This document shows positions 52,755-64,000 of a stretch of DNA of 64,000 nucleotides, piece by piece (position 1 is the stretch's first letter; the number at the start of each line of letters is the position of its first letter). A program made the translations under genes and the position numbers. The notes under the pieces were generated by a model. That model had not been told where the DNA came from. It searched no databases and saw only the letters and a program-made list of their open reading frames with translations. The stretch comes from Ceratobasidium sp. AG-K (taxonomy: Eukaryota; Basidiomycota; Agaricomycetes; Cantharellales; Ceratobasidiaceae): assembly GCA_037039685.1 (NCBI GenBank), contig JAWNGF010000008.1, positions 1,984,001 through 2,048,000 of the forward strand, in the 5' to 3' direction.

Positions 52755-53915
52755 GTGTTTTCCGTGTGCTTATCGACGTTGATCTAAGCAATTATTTTCC
52801 CGCTCATCTCATTCCTACGATCTTACCTATATACAACCACGACACCCATCAGATCCTACCCGCCTCGCTTATGGACTCTACGTGATAGTGACACGGACAC
52901 CTTCATCTCCGCTCGCCGAGTTTACATTCACGACATTGCATATGGACTAGCCCACTCGCTTTCTCTGGTTTCGTTTGGTATCGTATTGCATTTGCTGCGT
53001 TGGTAGTTTTTAATCTAGAGGACGTTGGATATTTTACGTGACGTGGGATCTTTCGTGTTGTTCGGGACTGGTTACTTCTTGGCGGCGAGTTAACCTGATT
53101 GAGCCAGTGACCGAGCTTGGCGCGTCGGGCCAAGCCGTCTTCATTATGCTCGCCACTGCGTTCGAATCAGAAGCGGCGGGAGGTGGCGACCACATATCAC
53201 CCTTGCAGATCATTAGATCATCCACCGCCAATCCTCCTCTGCCAACCCGCCGGTTCGATCAATTGTTGTAATGATCGACGGATGAGCGTATTTTCTGCTT
53301 CTCAGTCGCGGTTTCGCACCCGGTCAAAGCGGGAGGTCGCCGCTCTTATCTGGCGAGTTTAACTCGACAAGCGGGGAGGCCAGGCGTTTTGTGAGAGGTC
53401 TGAGTGGGGGTGAGGTATGTACAATCTCGTTTCCTCGCGTATTGTGCTGCGACAGCACCCTTCGGGTGGTTTAGACTTGAAATCTGGAGCAAGGTCTCAT
53501 GAATGAACGGTCACATGTGCACGGGGAGTCCAAGCTCGCGCGCTGACGCGACTTATTTACCGGGCCTCTGGTGCAAACCTGTAAATTTCTGAGAAGAGAG
53601 AGGGGAGGATGCCGGTTACACAAGCTTTGTGTTACATGGGGAACAATTAGTGAGAACACCACCGCACACTCAAATTTCAACTTGTAAGTTTGCTTGTGCT
53701 CAGTCCACCTACTGGGTCACTGTAATACTCCGATAGCAGGCTTTGATCAAGTTAGTCCGGGGATTGGTGGGTGAGGGTAATATTGATCGACGCAAGTTCG
53801 CTAAGCAAACACTGGTCGGTACCGAATGCATCCCAGTTGAAATGACAAGTCGAACGCCGGAACCGCCAATCGGTCGCGAAATTACATTATGCCTCGTGTG
53901 CGTGCGCCATCGTGA
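52755..53915. other. Intergenic, nothing assigned
   Basis: Several short overlapping frames on both strands with no motif. Presumably the 3' end of the DUF7137-type gene and neutral sequence. Confidence 0.5.
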
Positions 53916-56141
53916 ATGGTAAGCTCCCGTCTTGTAAGCTCCGGTACGTACTATCCCTCTGTCTGTGTGACTTCCTCCTATCCCCACCGCTATGAGATCC
54001 TTTCCGGGGTTGACTATCCTCAATGGTTAACGTCAACGCTCCCGACCTCGATACCATACGGGTTAATGTCCGCCGACACTTTTGCAAAAGAATTCCGGAA
54101 TGGTGCCAAAAGAGTCGGATCCATACTCAGCCTAGGAACTCTTCATCCGAATCTGAACGATTTTAGAACAGATCCTATCACTCGAGTCACCATTGTCGAT
54201 GCTGGCGCCGCAGGTTTATATTCAACCATGATTCTGGGTTAATTATTTGACGTCAATGTCTAGGAGGCGGACGAGCGGGTCGGAGGAAGGCTTTACACTC
54301 ACTCTTTTGGGAGGAGTGATAAAGGCTCCGGTGGAATGGATGGAAAATATAATTATTTCGTGAGTGTAACGTGAGCCGACCAAACGTCTGCTGAAGCTGA
54401 GTGCTACAAGACGTAGGAGCCATGCGATTCCCAGACACGAAACTCATGGAAAACACCTTTGAATTATTCAAAAGACTGGATATCCCGTTGCTTGACTATC
54501 GCCCTTTCGACGGAAACACTTGGCTGACGTTCAATGCGCAGAGATTCAGGCGAAAGGATATGAATATTAAAATACGGTCCCAAGGTCCGTTCAAACTTGG
54601 TTACGTTCATGGGGGCGATATTCCTGATAATTGGATAAGCAAAGCCCCGTCAACGTTGCTGAGAGAAGCTCTGCGTCCTTTTATCGTCAAGTTGATTGAA
54701 GATTACGATGCGGGACTGGATTACCTATTCCTCTTTGATAGCCACTCCACTCGTAGCTATCTGATTTCCAGGAGAAATATCCACCAGCTGTGGTAGACTC
54801 TTTGGAAATCATGTGTTCCGACACTGGGGTATTCGATCGTAGGCTAGCGCGAGTTTTTCTGGAATCAAAGAGCTACTTGGTTTTGATGAGGATGGAGCAG
54901 AGATACTGTGCTTTATGAACTCTGCTTCGCATTTGACCAGCATAGATCCTCGAAACTGGTGTGTAAATGCATCGAGTGCGTGAAATTGAAGGACTAGAAG
55001 CCAAATTATCGACGCGCAACTAACTATTGTTTCAGGGGCGGTAGTAGCTTGCTCCCGCATAGGATGGTCGAAAAACTCGACGGAGAATATCCCGGGGTAC
55101 GGTTACACACTCGGCACCAAGTGAGCAGTGCGCGATATCAGTCAAAGACCGGGTTCTGCAAAACGCAGGACAAGAAGCTCACCGTTGGAGGGGCCACCCG
55201 TGAAGCGATCTCTCATAGGCTTGTGCCGTTTTCAACCAGTTACTCGCACGTTATTTTTGCCATTCCCCCGCCCTGTGTCCGAATGATCGACACTTCGACC
55301 TGCCAAATCGACTCGTAACGGCACAAAGCCCTTCGTGAGGTTCAACTCGGTCCCTCATCCAAAATTGGTGTCAAGTTTAAGACTGCTTGGTGGGCCAAAG
55401 AGGGAATTAGAGGAGGCGAAGGTGTAACGGATCGAATAATACGACACGTCGTATATCCGTCCCACGGTGATAGAGTGTCACAAGTGCTGATTGTAAGTTA
55501 CGCCGTAGGTGAGTCCTGGAAGACAGAGAGTGGGCTGTTACTCAGCGACCTCAACTTACAGATCAAGACGCAACTTTACTAGCTCCATTCATACGCAGTC
55601 GTGGATCTCAGAAAGGAAGACATCTCAAGGAGCTGATAATAGCCGACCTTGCCAATATTCACAACGTAGGGTGGAATTTCTCGGGGACCAATTTGAGGAC
55701 ATGTATGCGTTCGATTGGGCGAGTAGTCCCAATGCTATGGGTAAGCGTCCGCCGCGCATTCTCAAAACTCGGACTTACGACACTAATGGTAGATTTGGAT
55801 CGTTTGGCCCAAGTCAATTTGAGCAACTGTACTGGGTACTCACACGCCCGGCTGCGGGTGGCCATGTGCATTTTATTGGTGAAGCCCTGAGTACAAACCA
55901 TAGGTTGGTCTCCGAGTTATTGTGCCAAGATCTTAGCGCTAAACACCAAGCCATAACAACTAGCTGGGTAGCTGGATCACTAGGAAGCGCATAACGCGGT
56001 GTCTACCTGATGCTTTCGCTCGCCGATCCAGCGCATCGCACCCCTCACTCGGCGCCAGAACGGAACGAGGATGTGATCATCAATGTACAAAGACGACTCA
56101 AGAGGCTAGACCCAGGAGTAAATACAGAATACATGATTTGA
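53916..56141 (+). pseudogene. Flavin L-amino-acid oxidase, decayed
   Basis: Family blocks appear in order: a FAD-binding motif degraded to VDAGAAGLYSTMIL (normally GxGxxG), ADERVGGRLYTHSFG, DVGAMRFPDT, then a middle region with ENTFELFKRLDIPLLDYRPF and SSLLPHRMVEKL. Near the end come FGPSQFEQLYWVLTRPAAGG, HFIGEALSTNH and SWVAGSLGSA. Between them are stops (near 54240, 54264, 55318, 55992) and phase changes (around 54360, 55665, 55790) that no small intron removes cleanly. Several introns are still visible (for example GTGAGT...ACAG at about 55509-55561). Confidence 0.75.
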
Positions 56142-56693
56142 CAACCTTTTGTGGGTAAGAGACCGCAGGAAGAGGAATGCGTGTCCCCTAGACCCAGCCA
56201 AAGCGTGGTGCATGAATTCGATTATTACGCTTGTTGATGACATACGTGATCATTTCACGTGCTCGTCGCTATCGTGAACTTTGCCCTCAAGGTCCCAAAT
56301 ACATCTATCTAGTGCTCTCAGTCTGTTGCTTGTGCACTGGCGCGAATACTTAAACAGGAAAGGAAGGCGAAGGAAGGCAGGAGGCACATGGTCACGCGGG
56401 GATGACGTCAATGTCACAGTTGAATCCCAGAACTTCATCACGACATCTCCATGGCCAACAACCCAACGTATCTTCGTGACCGCGCCCTCAGGTCCTTGAA
56501 CGCCACCGTATACCATGATTAGCTGTGGTGGCCATATCGCAACTTCGGCTGCCAAGCTCTGAACACCTGGAATTTCCCTTGTCAATTCCGTATTCGGAAC
56601 CGAAACGCTATGATGCTTCGAATGACAGGCTTCGAGCACGCACGTTTCAAAACGAACCAGACCACCATGCGACCACCACCAGAGTTCGCTTTC
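56142..56693. other. Intergenic, probable alkaline phosphatase promoter
   Basis: No gene recognised. Alternative upstream ATGs in the same frame exist at 56610 and 56667. Confidence 0.4.
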
Positions 56694-58987
56694 ATGGCGC
56701 TGCTTTTCTCTCCAAGATGTACTCTTTTGACAACCCTCTTGACTCTGGCATTGCTCCCTGTACCATCCTTGGGTAGGCAAGCTCTCCTGGATGAAACCGT
56801 TTCATCCAGCCCGACTCCTACCTGTGTCCAGCCCCCCCTTCAAACCTCATGGGAAAGGTTTCCTATGCCCAAGAACGCTGGTCGAGATTTTGGTCCCCCC
56901 AACGTACGTACATCTTTCTGCACGGTGCTCACACGAATGACATTTTGCAGGTTCCTCAAGGGAAAGCTGAAAATGGGCAGCCCAAGTACAAACCAGCTGC
57001 AGGTCCAGAAAAGATTAGGAATGTAATCATGATTATTCCAGACGGGTTTGGGTAAGTAGTTTGACTCTGAAGAGAAGCAGCTTGCAATATTTGCTTAGGC
57101 CGACGTCGGAAACGTTCGCTCGGGACTTTATTCAGTGGAACAACTCCGATTATGGGTGGAACCACCAGGTTGGTCCGGGTTTCCGTCGGGATGATGGGGT
57201 CCAATGCCTAATGGATTTTTAGCTCGCATCTGACACGATCCAAATCGGCTCTGTCCGTACTCGCTCATCTTCCACTTATATTACCGACTCATCCGCTGCT
57301 GCAACAGCCTATTCTTGTGCCATAAAAACGTTTAATGGTGCCGTTGCGATCGACGAAAATGGGAACCCATGTGGCACGGTCCTCGAAGCTGCGAAACTCG
57401 CAGGGTACAAGACCGGGATTGTAGTAACGAGTCATTTGACGGATGCGACTCCGGCTTCATATGCGAGTCATATATACGATCGGAATCGAGAGGACAAGAT
57501 TGCGTTGCAGTTGAATGGGAACCAGCCTCTTGGGAGGGTTGTAGATCTGATGTTTGGGGGAGGCTTGGTTTACTTTTTGTGAGTAAATTTGCCTCAGAGC
57601 TGATTTTGAGTCTAACATCGTGACAGGCCAAATACCACAGCCGGTTCCGCGCGCCCAGATTCTCGAGACCTTGTTCAAGAAGCCAGAGACGCTGGGGTCG
57701 ATGTTCGTACCTCTCGTGCAGAGTTTGAAGCACTCGGTCAAGGCGCACAAGCCAAGCTTCCCTTGATGGGTGTTTTTGCGCCACGAGCCATCTCGTATGA
57801 GATCGACAGGGTCCCCGAGGTCGAGCCGAGCTTGTTGGAGATGGCACAAACAGCTCTTGGGACGTTGAAACGCGCGACTGCGGAGACTGAGAAGGGGTTC
57901 TTTATTGTGAGTGATTGCGAATTTTGTTAATATTTTACTCATGTGGTCGCTAGATGATAGAGGCCTCGGTAAGTTAGGTTACCTGAGTGCTACGCACCGT
58001 GCTCAAACCTCGTAGAAAATCGATTTTGCTGGCCACGCGAATGACCTTGTTGGCCATCTCAGCGAGATTACAATGTATAACCGTGTGGTCCAATATCTCA
58101 AGGAATTCGTGGATGAGAATCCAGAAACGGTTTTGATTGGTGCTGCCGACCACGAGTGCGGAGGGCTGACTTTGGGCGGTATTGTAAGTGATAAAGGGTA
58201 TCAGTGAGTCTTTCCAGTAGGCCTACAACAGAAATACTGATTGCTATGTGCGTAGATTTAACCCCGCCCCGCTTGCGTCTGCAAAACATTCCGCTCAATA
58301 CATTGCTACGGCCTGGGCGGACTATAATGGATCGAACCCAGATTCGTACCTCGAGGAGCTATTGGGCGAGTACGGAATTCCCAATCCAAAGTGAGTCCTG
58401 CGTATTCGCTGGCTAAGTCCTATTGACAGTTGGTCGTGAAGTTCCACAGAATTCTCGATCGCTAAAGATCACAAATCCAACTCAGGATTCAATACACGTC
58501 ACCTCGGGCAAGCATTGACAAGGCGTGCCATGGCCTTTTGGCATTCAGTATGTGTAGTATCAATGGAGTGTATTCGCCTGACTAACTCATTGACTTAGAA
58601 CGAGCACACTGGCGTTGGTAAGTATCATGATACCAGTCGTTTGAATTGCCCTCATCGCGAATATTACTAGATGTTAACCTCATTGGATATGGGCCTAACG
58701 CACAGCTGCTGGCTGGGGACAGGGATAATACCGGTATGTGGGCTGCCCTGTGATGTTTATGCTGGGACGAATTAGTTATTGTGACTGCACCAGAAATCGG
58801 GCAATTTGTTGCAGAACAATTAGGGTTAGATCTACCTGCGGTGGCCAAACTTCTGAACGATAAAAAGAACGAAGAATGGCTTGTCAACGAAGTCGGACGG
58901 GACAGGGTAGAGGTATGTCGGCGTCACCAATCGAAGCCGAACCTAGTAACCTATCACGTCTTTGTTTAGAACGGTGCTGTGGTATGA
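56694..58987 (+). CDS. Alkaline phosphatase (secreted or vacuolar)
   Basis: Exons with good junctions: 56694-56903, 56951-57051, 57099-57168, 57223-57578, 57627-57906, 57954-57968, 58016-58203, 58256-58390, about 58450-58547, 58599-58617, 58671-58733, 58776-58912, 58970-58987. The start at 56694 gives a signal-like helix (CTLLTTLLTLALLPVPSLG). Metal and catalytic motifs: IIPDGFG; TDSSAAATAYS with nucleophile Ser; SKIDFAGHAND; GAADHECGG; HTGVDV. These are the metal ligands and Ser of the E. coli-type family, which hydrolyses phosphomonoesters. The only problem is the joint after 58390, where every visible acceptor is one nucleotide out of phase: an unseen splice choice, a sequencing error or a real frameshift. 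Confidence 0.82.
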
Positions 58988-59442
58988 GTGTATGCGCTTG
59001 TGGTATATTACCATGGCGAAGTATGACTTGGAGCTGGTGTTCTCTTACGCTGCTCCAGAGCTGCTAGTGTAACCCAACCATCCCATATGTTATAATTAAT
59101 CTCAGTCCGAGCTCAATCATAAAGGCCACAGAATCTGTCGCATAAGCATAAAATAACGCAATGGTAGCCGACTGTAGCGTGATACAACGTAAGTATCGCG
59201 AGACCCTATGAAGTAGGAATGTGTGGGTCAACTCAAATCCCAAGACAAAGCCTCAAACGTAGGCGTTTTAAGTCTCATTACTGTACGTCATATTATGCTG
59301 CATCAGCAGGAGGCACGGAATACCTCGATTCGCGTTACGGGAGACTGCAGGACCAGGAGTTACTACTCAGCGTTTGTAGAAGGCTGAGGGTAAACGTCTG
59401 CTTGCCTCGTCTTCCGCGCTCGTCTAAGCACCAATATATATA
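58988..59442. other. 3' flank of alkaline phosphatase
   Basis: No coding motif. Ends at the TA that borders the foldback element. Confidence 0.5.
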
Positions 59443-60895
59443 CACTATCTCGCAAAAATATCGCAACACGTGACTGATTCTGTCGCAGCCCGTCACAGCG
59501 TGCAAGGACTACGGGATATTGGTTTAGTGTAATAATAGAAGTTGTAGCTAGGCTAGTATATAGTACGTATAAAAAAATTGAGCGCGATACATCCGCCCCT
59601 CGCCGAGGAATAACCCGATGTCCGTTTGCGATGTTGCAATATTATTGCAAATTGGGCCCAGGAGGGAGCACCACCACAGAGACGGGCCAATCTCGACGGG
59701 TTTTCAACAGAATCTGGTCAGATAAAAAGCGCGAAGCATCACGCAATGAGCTAGAGATTCTTATTCCGGGATATGAAGGTCTCAACCTGGGTCTATGGCT
59801 CACTATGGGTGTATCAATCCCAAAGTGATATTTCCCCTTTCCCCCTCGTTTGCACAGGATTGTAAGCGAACAAAGTGTACCCGCACTTTGTATAGTAGTG
59901 TTATTCAACTATACGAGCCCATTCGCATAGCATTTGGGCCCCCAAAATGAGGTGTTAATCAATAAAAATAGATATTATCCAAAATTCGCATAAATGCGCT
60001 AACACAAATGAACCACCAGTTGAGCTGGTGTTGGTATTTGTGTCCCCAAAGTGTGTATATAAACCTATTAGAGTCTCATGAGCATACATGAGAGGTCTCA
60101 ATACCTTGGGATAAGTATAACAGGAGATACATACCATACACACGTCAACGCCCGTATTTTGAGTGTATTTTCCTAGTGTAGAATGCCATTTTTGCACTGT
60201 ATGGTATGTATCTCCTGTTATACTTATCCCAAGGTATTGAGACCTCTCATGTATGCTCATGAGACTCTAATAGGTTTATATACACACTTTGGGGACACAA
60301 ATACCAACACCAGCTCAACTGGTGGTTCATTTGTGTTAGCGCATTTATGCGAATTTTGGATAATATCTATTTTTATTGATTAACACCTCATTTTGGGGGC
60401 CCAAATGCTATGCGAATGGGCTCGTATAGTTGAATAACACTACTATACAAAGTGCGGGTACACTTTGTTCGCTTACAATCCTGTGCAAACGAGGGGGAAA
60501 GGGGAAATATCACTTTGGGATTGATACACCCATAGTGAGCCATAGACCCAGGTTGAGACCTTCATATCCCGGAATAAGAATCTCTAGCTCATTGCGTGAT
60601 GCTTCGCGCTTTTTATCTGACCAGATTCTGTTGAAAACCCGTCGAGATTGGCCCGTCTCTGTGGTGGTGCTCCCTCCTGGGCCCAATTTGCAATAATATT
60701 GCAACATCGCAAACGGACATCGGGTTATTCCTCGGCGAGGGGCGGATGTATCGCGCTCAATTTTTTTATACGTACTATATACTAGCCTAGCTACAACTTC
60801 TATTATTACACTAAACCAATATCCCGTAGTCCTTGCACGCTGTGACGGGCTGCGACAGAATCAGTCACGTGTTGCGATATTTTTGCGAGATAGTG
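59443..60895. mobile_element. Foldback DNA element with 698-bp inverted arms, TA flanked
   Basis: Arms 59443-60140 and 60198-60895 are inverted copies. The coordinate sum is constant from the outer ends to the inner ends (120338), so there are no length differences, and I saw no mismatch where I compared. Spacer 57 bp. Ends are CACTATCTCGC...GCGAGATAGTG with TA on both sides (59441-59442, 60896-60897), as for Tc1/mariner-type elements. Mirror-image short frames in the arms are not genes. Confidence 0.85.
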
Positions 60896-60897
60896 TA

Positions 60898-62479
60898 CAC
60901 TGCCACGAAATTTGATTGCACCACGTGATTGCTCAAAAAATCGCCCACTCGTACCGCGGTCAGACAACGAGATAATGCTCTCATTAGCATGCGAAACGAT
61001 AGCTACCAGATGTACATAAAGAATGAAAAAATCGAAAGAGAAATCGATAAGCAGGATGTGGGGGAAGTCGGAAAATGAACACCTGATTTGGTGCAACCAT
61101 TTTTCTTGCGTAAGCAGCCCGACATATTGCACACAAAGCTCGGCGGATGCTCACCTCTCAGAAATGAGATAAATTCAGTAGATTGTATGCCCACCCCGGG
61201 CTTCTATGATGGCGTGAATTCGATTGGGCATTGAGTCGTAAAGTTTGGCAATATACTCGGCGGGAATCTTGTACCACTCTTCCTGCAGGGCGGCCCAGAG
61301 CTGATCTCTATTATGAGGAAGTACAAGCCGAGAGCGCACCATCTTGTCGAGATAGTCCCAGACATGCTCTATGGGGTTCATATTGGGGCTGTTTGAGGGC
61401 CAAGGAAGCACTCGAATTCGGTTTTCAATGAGCCATTTCCGGGTACCACGAGAAGTATGCTTCGGATCATTGTCGTGCTGGAATATAATACTGGATTGAT
61501 GTAGCCCAAATGTTTGCAAGGAGGGGAGGTATACTTTGGAAAGAATTTGAGTGTATTTGGCCGTGTTCATTCTGCCCTGAATACGGTGCAATTCACCAAC
61601 ACCCAGCCGCGTGATGTAGCCCCAGACCATTACATTGCCCCCACCATATTTGATGACCTGCCGAACGGTGGATGGCTTTGTCTTAGTGCCACGTTTCTTC
61701 CAATAAATCTTTGGCCCGCCAGCACCAAAAACCACATATTTAGACTTGTCAGAAAATGCGACATGGGCCCAGTCAACTTTGTTGAATGTTGAGAACGCCC
61801 TCCCCCACTTCAATCGCCGCCATTTGTGCTTGGCAGAAAGGTAGGGGACCTTACGTCATTTGTACGGGCGAAGACCAAGATTTCGCAGCCGGCGTCGGAT
61901 GGTATTGACGTGAAGATGGGGGAAGAATTGGTGCTGAATATCAGCAGCCATGTCTGCAAGCCCCCGAGCTAGCAAGAGACCTGCCCAATGTGCATCAGCA
62001 GAGGAGAACTTCCGCCGGCGGCCAGAGCGACACTTTGGTGTGAATATATTGCAACCTTTGACGTAGTTTTTGTAGATACGGCCTGCAGTAGTATGATCGA
62101 TAGTCCCAAGTTTTTCAGCAACTTCTCGATTGGTAAGCCCTTTTTCCTTCAGGATAATAACCTTTGCACGCGTGGACGGTGATTTTGGAGTGGTCATCTG
62201 GGTCAATTGCTATGTGGTAGCCGCGAAAAACAAGGAGCGCGTCCGTGAGGTACAGCCGCCTGCTTATGCAAGAAAAATGGTTGCACCAAATCAGGTGTTC
62301 ATTTTCCGACTTCCCCCACATCCTGCTTATCGATTTCTCTTTCGATTTTTTCATTCTTTATGTACATCTGGTAGCTATCGTTTCGCATGCTAATGAGAGC
62401 ATTATCTCGTTGTCTGACCGCGGTACGAGTGGGCGATTTTTTGAGCAATCACGTGGTGCAATCAAATTTCGTGGCAGTG
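60898..62479 (-). mobile_element. Tc1-like transposon with ~220-bp terminal repeats
   Basis: Ends CACTGCCACGAAATTTGATT...AATCAAATTTCGTGGCAGTG, inverted repeats of about 220 bp (60898 to about 61118; about 62258-62479) with few differences, and TA at 60896-60897 and 62480-62481. The transposase lies on the minus strand between the repeats. 1,582 bp, a normal Tc1 size. Confidence 0.92.
61175..62206 (-). pseudogene. Tc1-type DDE transposase, one in-frame stop
   Basis: A 343-codon frame interrupted only by TGA at 61856-61858 (LRPYK-stop-RKVPYLS). The N-terminal half has the HTH pair (IILKEKGLTNREVAEKLG; RSGRRRKFS; HVNTIRRRLRNLGL). The C-terminal half is the DDE_3 domain: FSDKSKYV (first Asp), FQHDNDPKHTS (second Asp) and SPNMNPIEHVW (Glu), the DD34E arrangement. 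With one stop the copy is recently dead or rescued by readthrough. Confidence 0.9.
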
Positions 62480-62481
62480 TA

Positions 62482-64000
62482 AATCCACGAAACTAATTGC
62501 TATTGTGATGGATAGTCTAGTCAATTTGGCCGGTGATCGGATGCGTGGACCATGACTTGAAGCGCATGATATCGCTCGAGTACGGTCCACGGCATGATTG
62601 GACAGTGTGGTACATGGTCCTTTCATAATCAGCTCTTCAGTCAGAGGTCGCTCGAGTTGCTTAGATGTCACGTTCGCTGTTGATGAAGCTTGAGGGCCTA
62701 GGCACCGGTGTGGGCTGTTGAGAAGCGGTGGGACCTGGGGTAGCCTAGATGATGGGCACGGTGTGTGTTGTGATATTAGATATATCGAGAGGCCATCTAC
62801 ACACCTGGGACGCGCCTTGGCAAAGTTGTCGTATGCTGTGGGCCACTGCTCTGCTGCCTGGCTTGGCCGGTGGCGCGCTGCCCATGGTCGTGTTTGTCCC
62901 CGTGATCTCAGAACTTGCTGACGTAATCAGAGCACTGGAGACAATTGCTTCGAATCCATCCGTTGTTGACCGTGACCGCCATCTTGTCTGAAAGGGATGC
63001 TAAATACTATAAACCACTGTAGATCTGTTTTCTCTTCGCAATATTTTTTGTTAAATTTCCTACTCTTGGTACTACGTGCTCACTGATTCCGGGTGTAATT
63101 TGAACGCCGACACACAGGATCCACCCGTCAACTACTTCAAGGTCATTTCTCGGTGTTGATGACCTCTCAGTGGCCAACTGTCTCTACCGCCACTTAACGT
63201 ACTTCCGAGCTGTACTTTCCCCGGGATGGCTCGGTTTCGGCGCTCTTCAGGAATCTCCAGGATATTCTCGCCTCGGTTGAGCCTTCTCATTTGATCGTGC
63301 GAGCGCACTCTTGAGCGTGGCTGATTTTACATTCCCGGGTAGAAGCGCGCAACTCATCTACTGTTACGGTGTAACCTCGCACTACTATACTATCTCGACG
63401 TGTAACCTTCAGAGAAGCTCGGGATTAGAGCCTAGTCCAGACCAGATTTGCTGCGGGACTGAGGTTCCGAGGAACCCGCCCTAGGGATTGCGTTTCTCCC
63501 GTGACTTTAATTCAGAACCTCTCACACATCGGAGTCTCGTTGGTTCGACGAAGCGAAGCAGACGTCATCACTGTTCGGAAGGGTTTCGAACCACCCTGTG
63601 GGCGAAACGCTTGCTACAGGGCCGAAGATGTAGGACCTGTCATTTTTCACTGTGTAGGTGACTGTCTCACATGCCCATTTGCCGACCGCTCACTTAAGTT
63701 CGTCCTTCCAGCATATCGATCCTGTGGGCTTCAACCACCTGTCAAATTTATTGAGTTTAAACTGACCTCTTGAACATTCACTAGCATCTTGCAACTGAGA
63801 TGGCCGTTTTTTTCCTTGAAGGGGTGAGTTCGTACGGTTAAGCTATACACACCTTAATAATGGCTATGTCCAGGCCGAGAGATTGGCACAAGGTTCTATT
63901 CTTCAGTACTATCTCGAGCAAAACAAGCCTGAGTCTATGTCGTCGACTGGCTCTGGGCATGAATAATGTTTTCTTCTTCCTTCTTTACTTTCACCTTCGA
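62482..64000. other. Right end: no gene assigned
   Basis: Short frames only (for example 62749-62991 and 63501-63773) with no motif or plausible exon chain. I see no tRNA, rRNA or repeat boundary. Confidence 0.45.

Noticed and set aside
59631..60707. Mirror-image short proteins in the foldback arms
   Set aside because: They exist in duplicate only because the arms are inverted copies, and have no recognised motif.
63585..63610. tRNA B-box-like GGTTCGAAACC on the minus strand
   Set aside because: The flanks do not form a T-stem and no A box or acceptor stem is found at the right distance.

Overview
The window is eukaryotic and looks fungal, most likely a filamentous basidiomycete (Agaricomycetes, Rhizoctonia/Ceratobasidium-like). 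Reasons: introns of about 47-55 bp with GT-AG ends and CTRAC-like branch points, a DUF4470-type gene and a DUF7137-type gene (families I know mainly from basidiomycetes), and a mass of chromodomain Ty3/gypsy retroelements. The genus is inferred from gene style, not proven. About 48 kb of the 64 kb is transposon-derived; single-copy genes occur only between about 50.1 and 59.0 kb. LAYOUT. 1-13,627: nested pair of related Ty3/gypsy elements on the minus strand. Gyp-1 (1,040-8,311, both LTRs, 5-bp target duplication with one mismatch) sits inside the integrase-coding part of Gyp-2 (1-1,039 plus 8,312-13,627; its 3' LTR is off the left edge). 13,669-19,110: Gyp-3, complete LTRs and perfect CATCT target duplication, but integrase deleted. 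It and Gyp-2 both inserted into Gyp-0 (13,628-13,668 plus 19,111-22,508), a decayed element of which a gag-like frame and one candidate LTR remain. 23,722-30,601: Gyp-4, both LTRs, heavily mutated. 30,651-31,289: second copy of the Gyp-0 candidate LTR. 31,401-32,193: Gyp-4-like LTR-gag fragment in the opposite direction. 33,041-33,790 and about 34,310-35,333: two tandem arrays (251-bp higher-order repeat of ~84-bp units; 163-bp repeat in exact register). 35,334-48,358: Gyp-5, plus strand, 13 kb, 1.17-kb LTRs, intact 1.5-kaa pol and three extra genes after pol, one spliced. 48,359-50,140: Gyp-6, gag and 5' LTR only. 50,141-50,720: DUF4470-type gene cut by the Gyp-6 LTR. 51,253-51,874 and 51,959-52,754: divergent pair, a mitochondrial oxidoreductase-like (OXLD1-type) gene and a DUF7137-type membrane protein. 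53,916-56,141: decayed L-amino-acid oxidase. 56,694-58,987: alkaline phosphatase. 59,443-60,895: foldback DNA element with 698-bp arms. 60,898-62,479: Tc1-like transposon sharing a TA with it. 62,482-64,000: nothing I can assign. HOW IT WORKS TOGETHER. Gyp-1, -2, -3, -4 and -6 appear to share one replication plan. A stretch of LTR about 30 bp below a TATA box is complementary to a primer-binding site lying exactly 2 nt inside the element, the arrangement of self-primed Tf1/sushi chromoviruses. In the four elements that retain the gag-pol junction (Gyp-1 to -4) the slippery heptamer GGGAAAA occurs in the same frame just before the gag stop, with pol in the -1 frame. A third, unidentified reading frame overlaps the end of pol and runs to the polypurine tract. 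Most copies are dead: catalytic YxDD residues are changed in three of the four minus-strand elements that keep RT, and many stops look like CGA-to-TGA changes.
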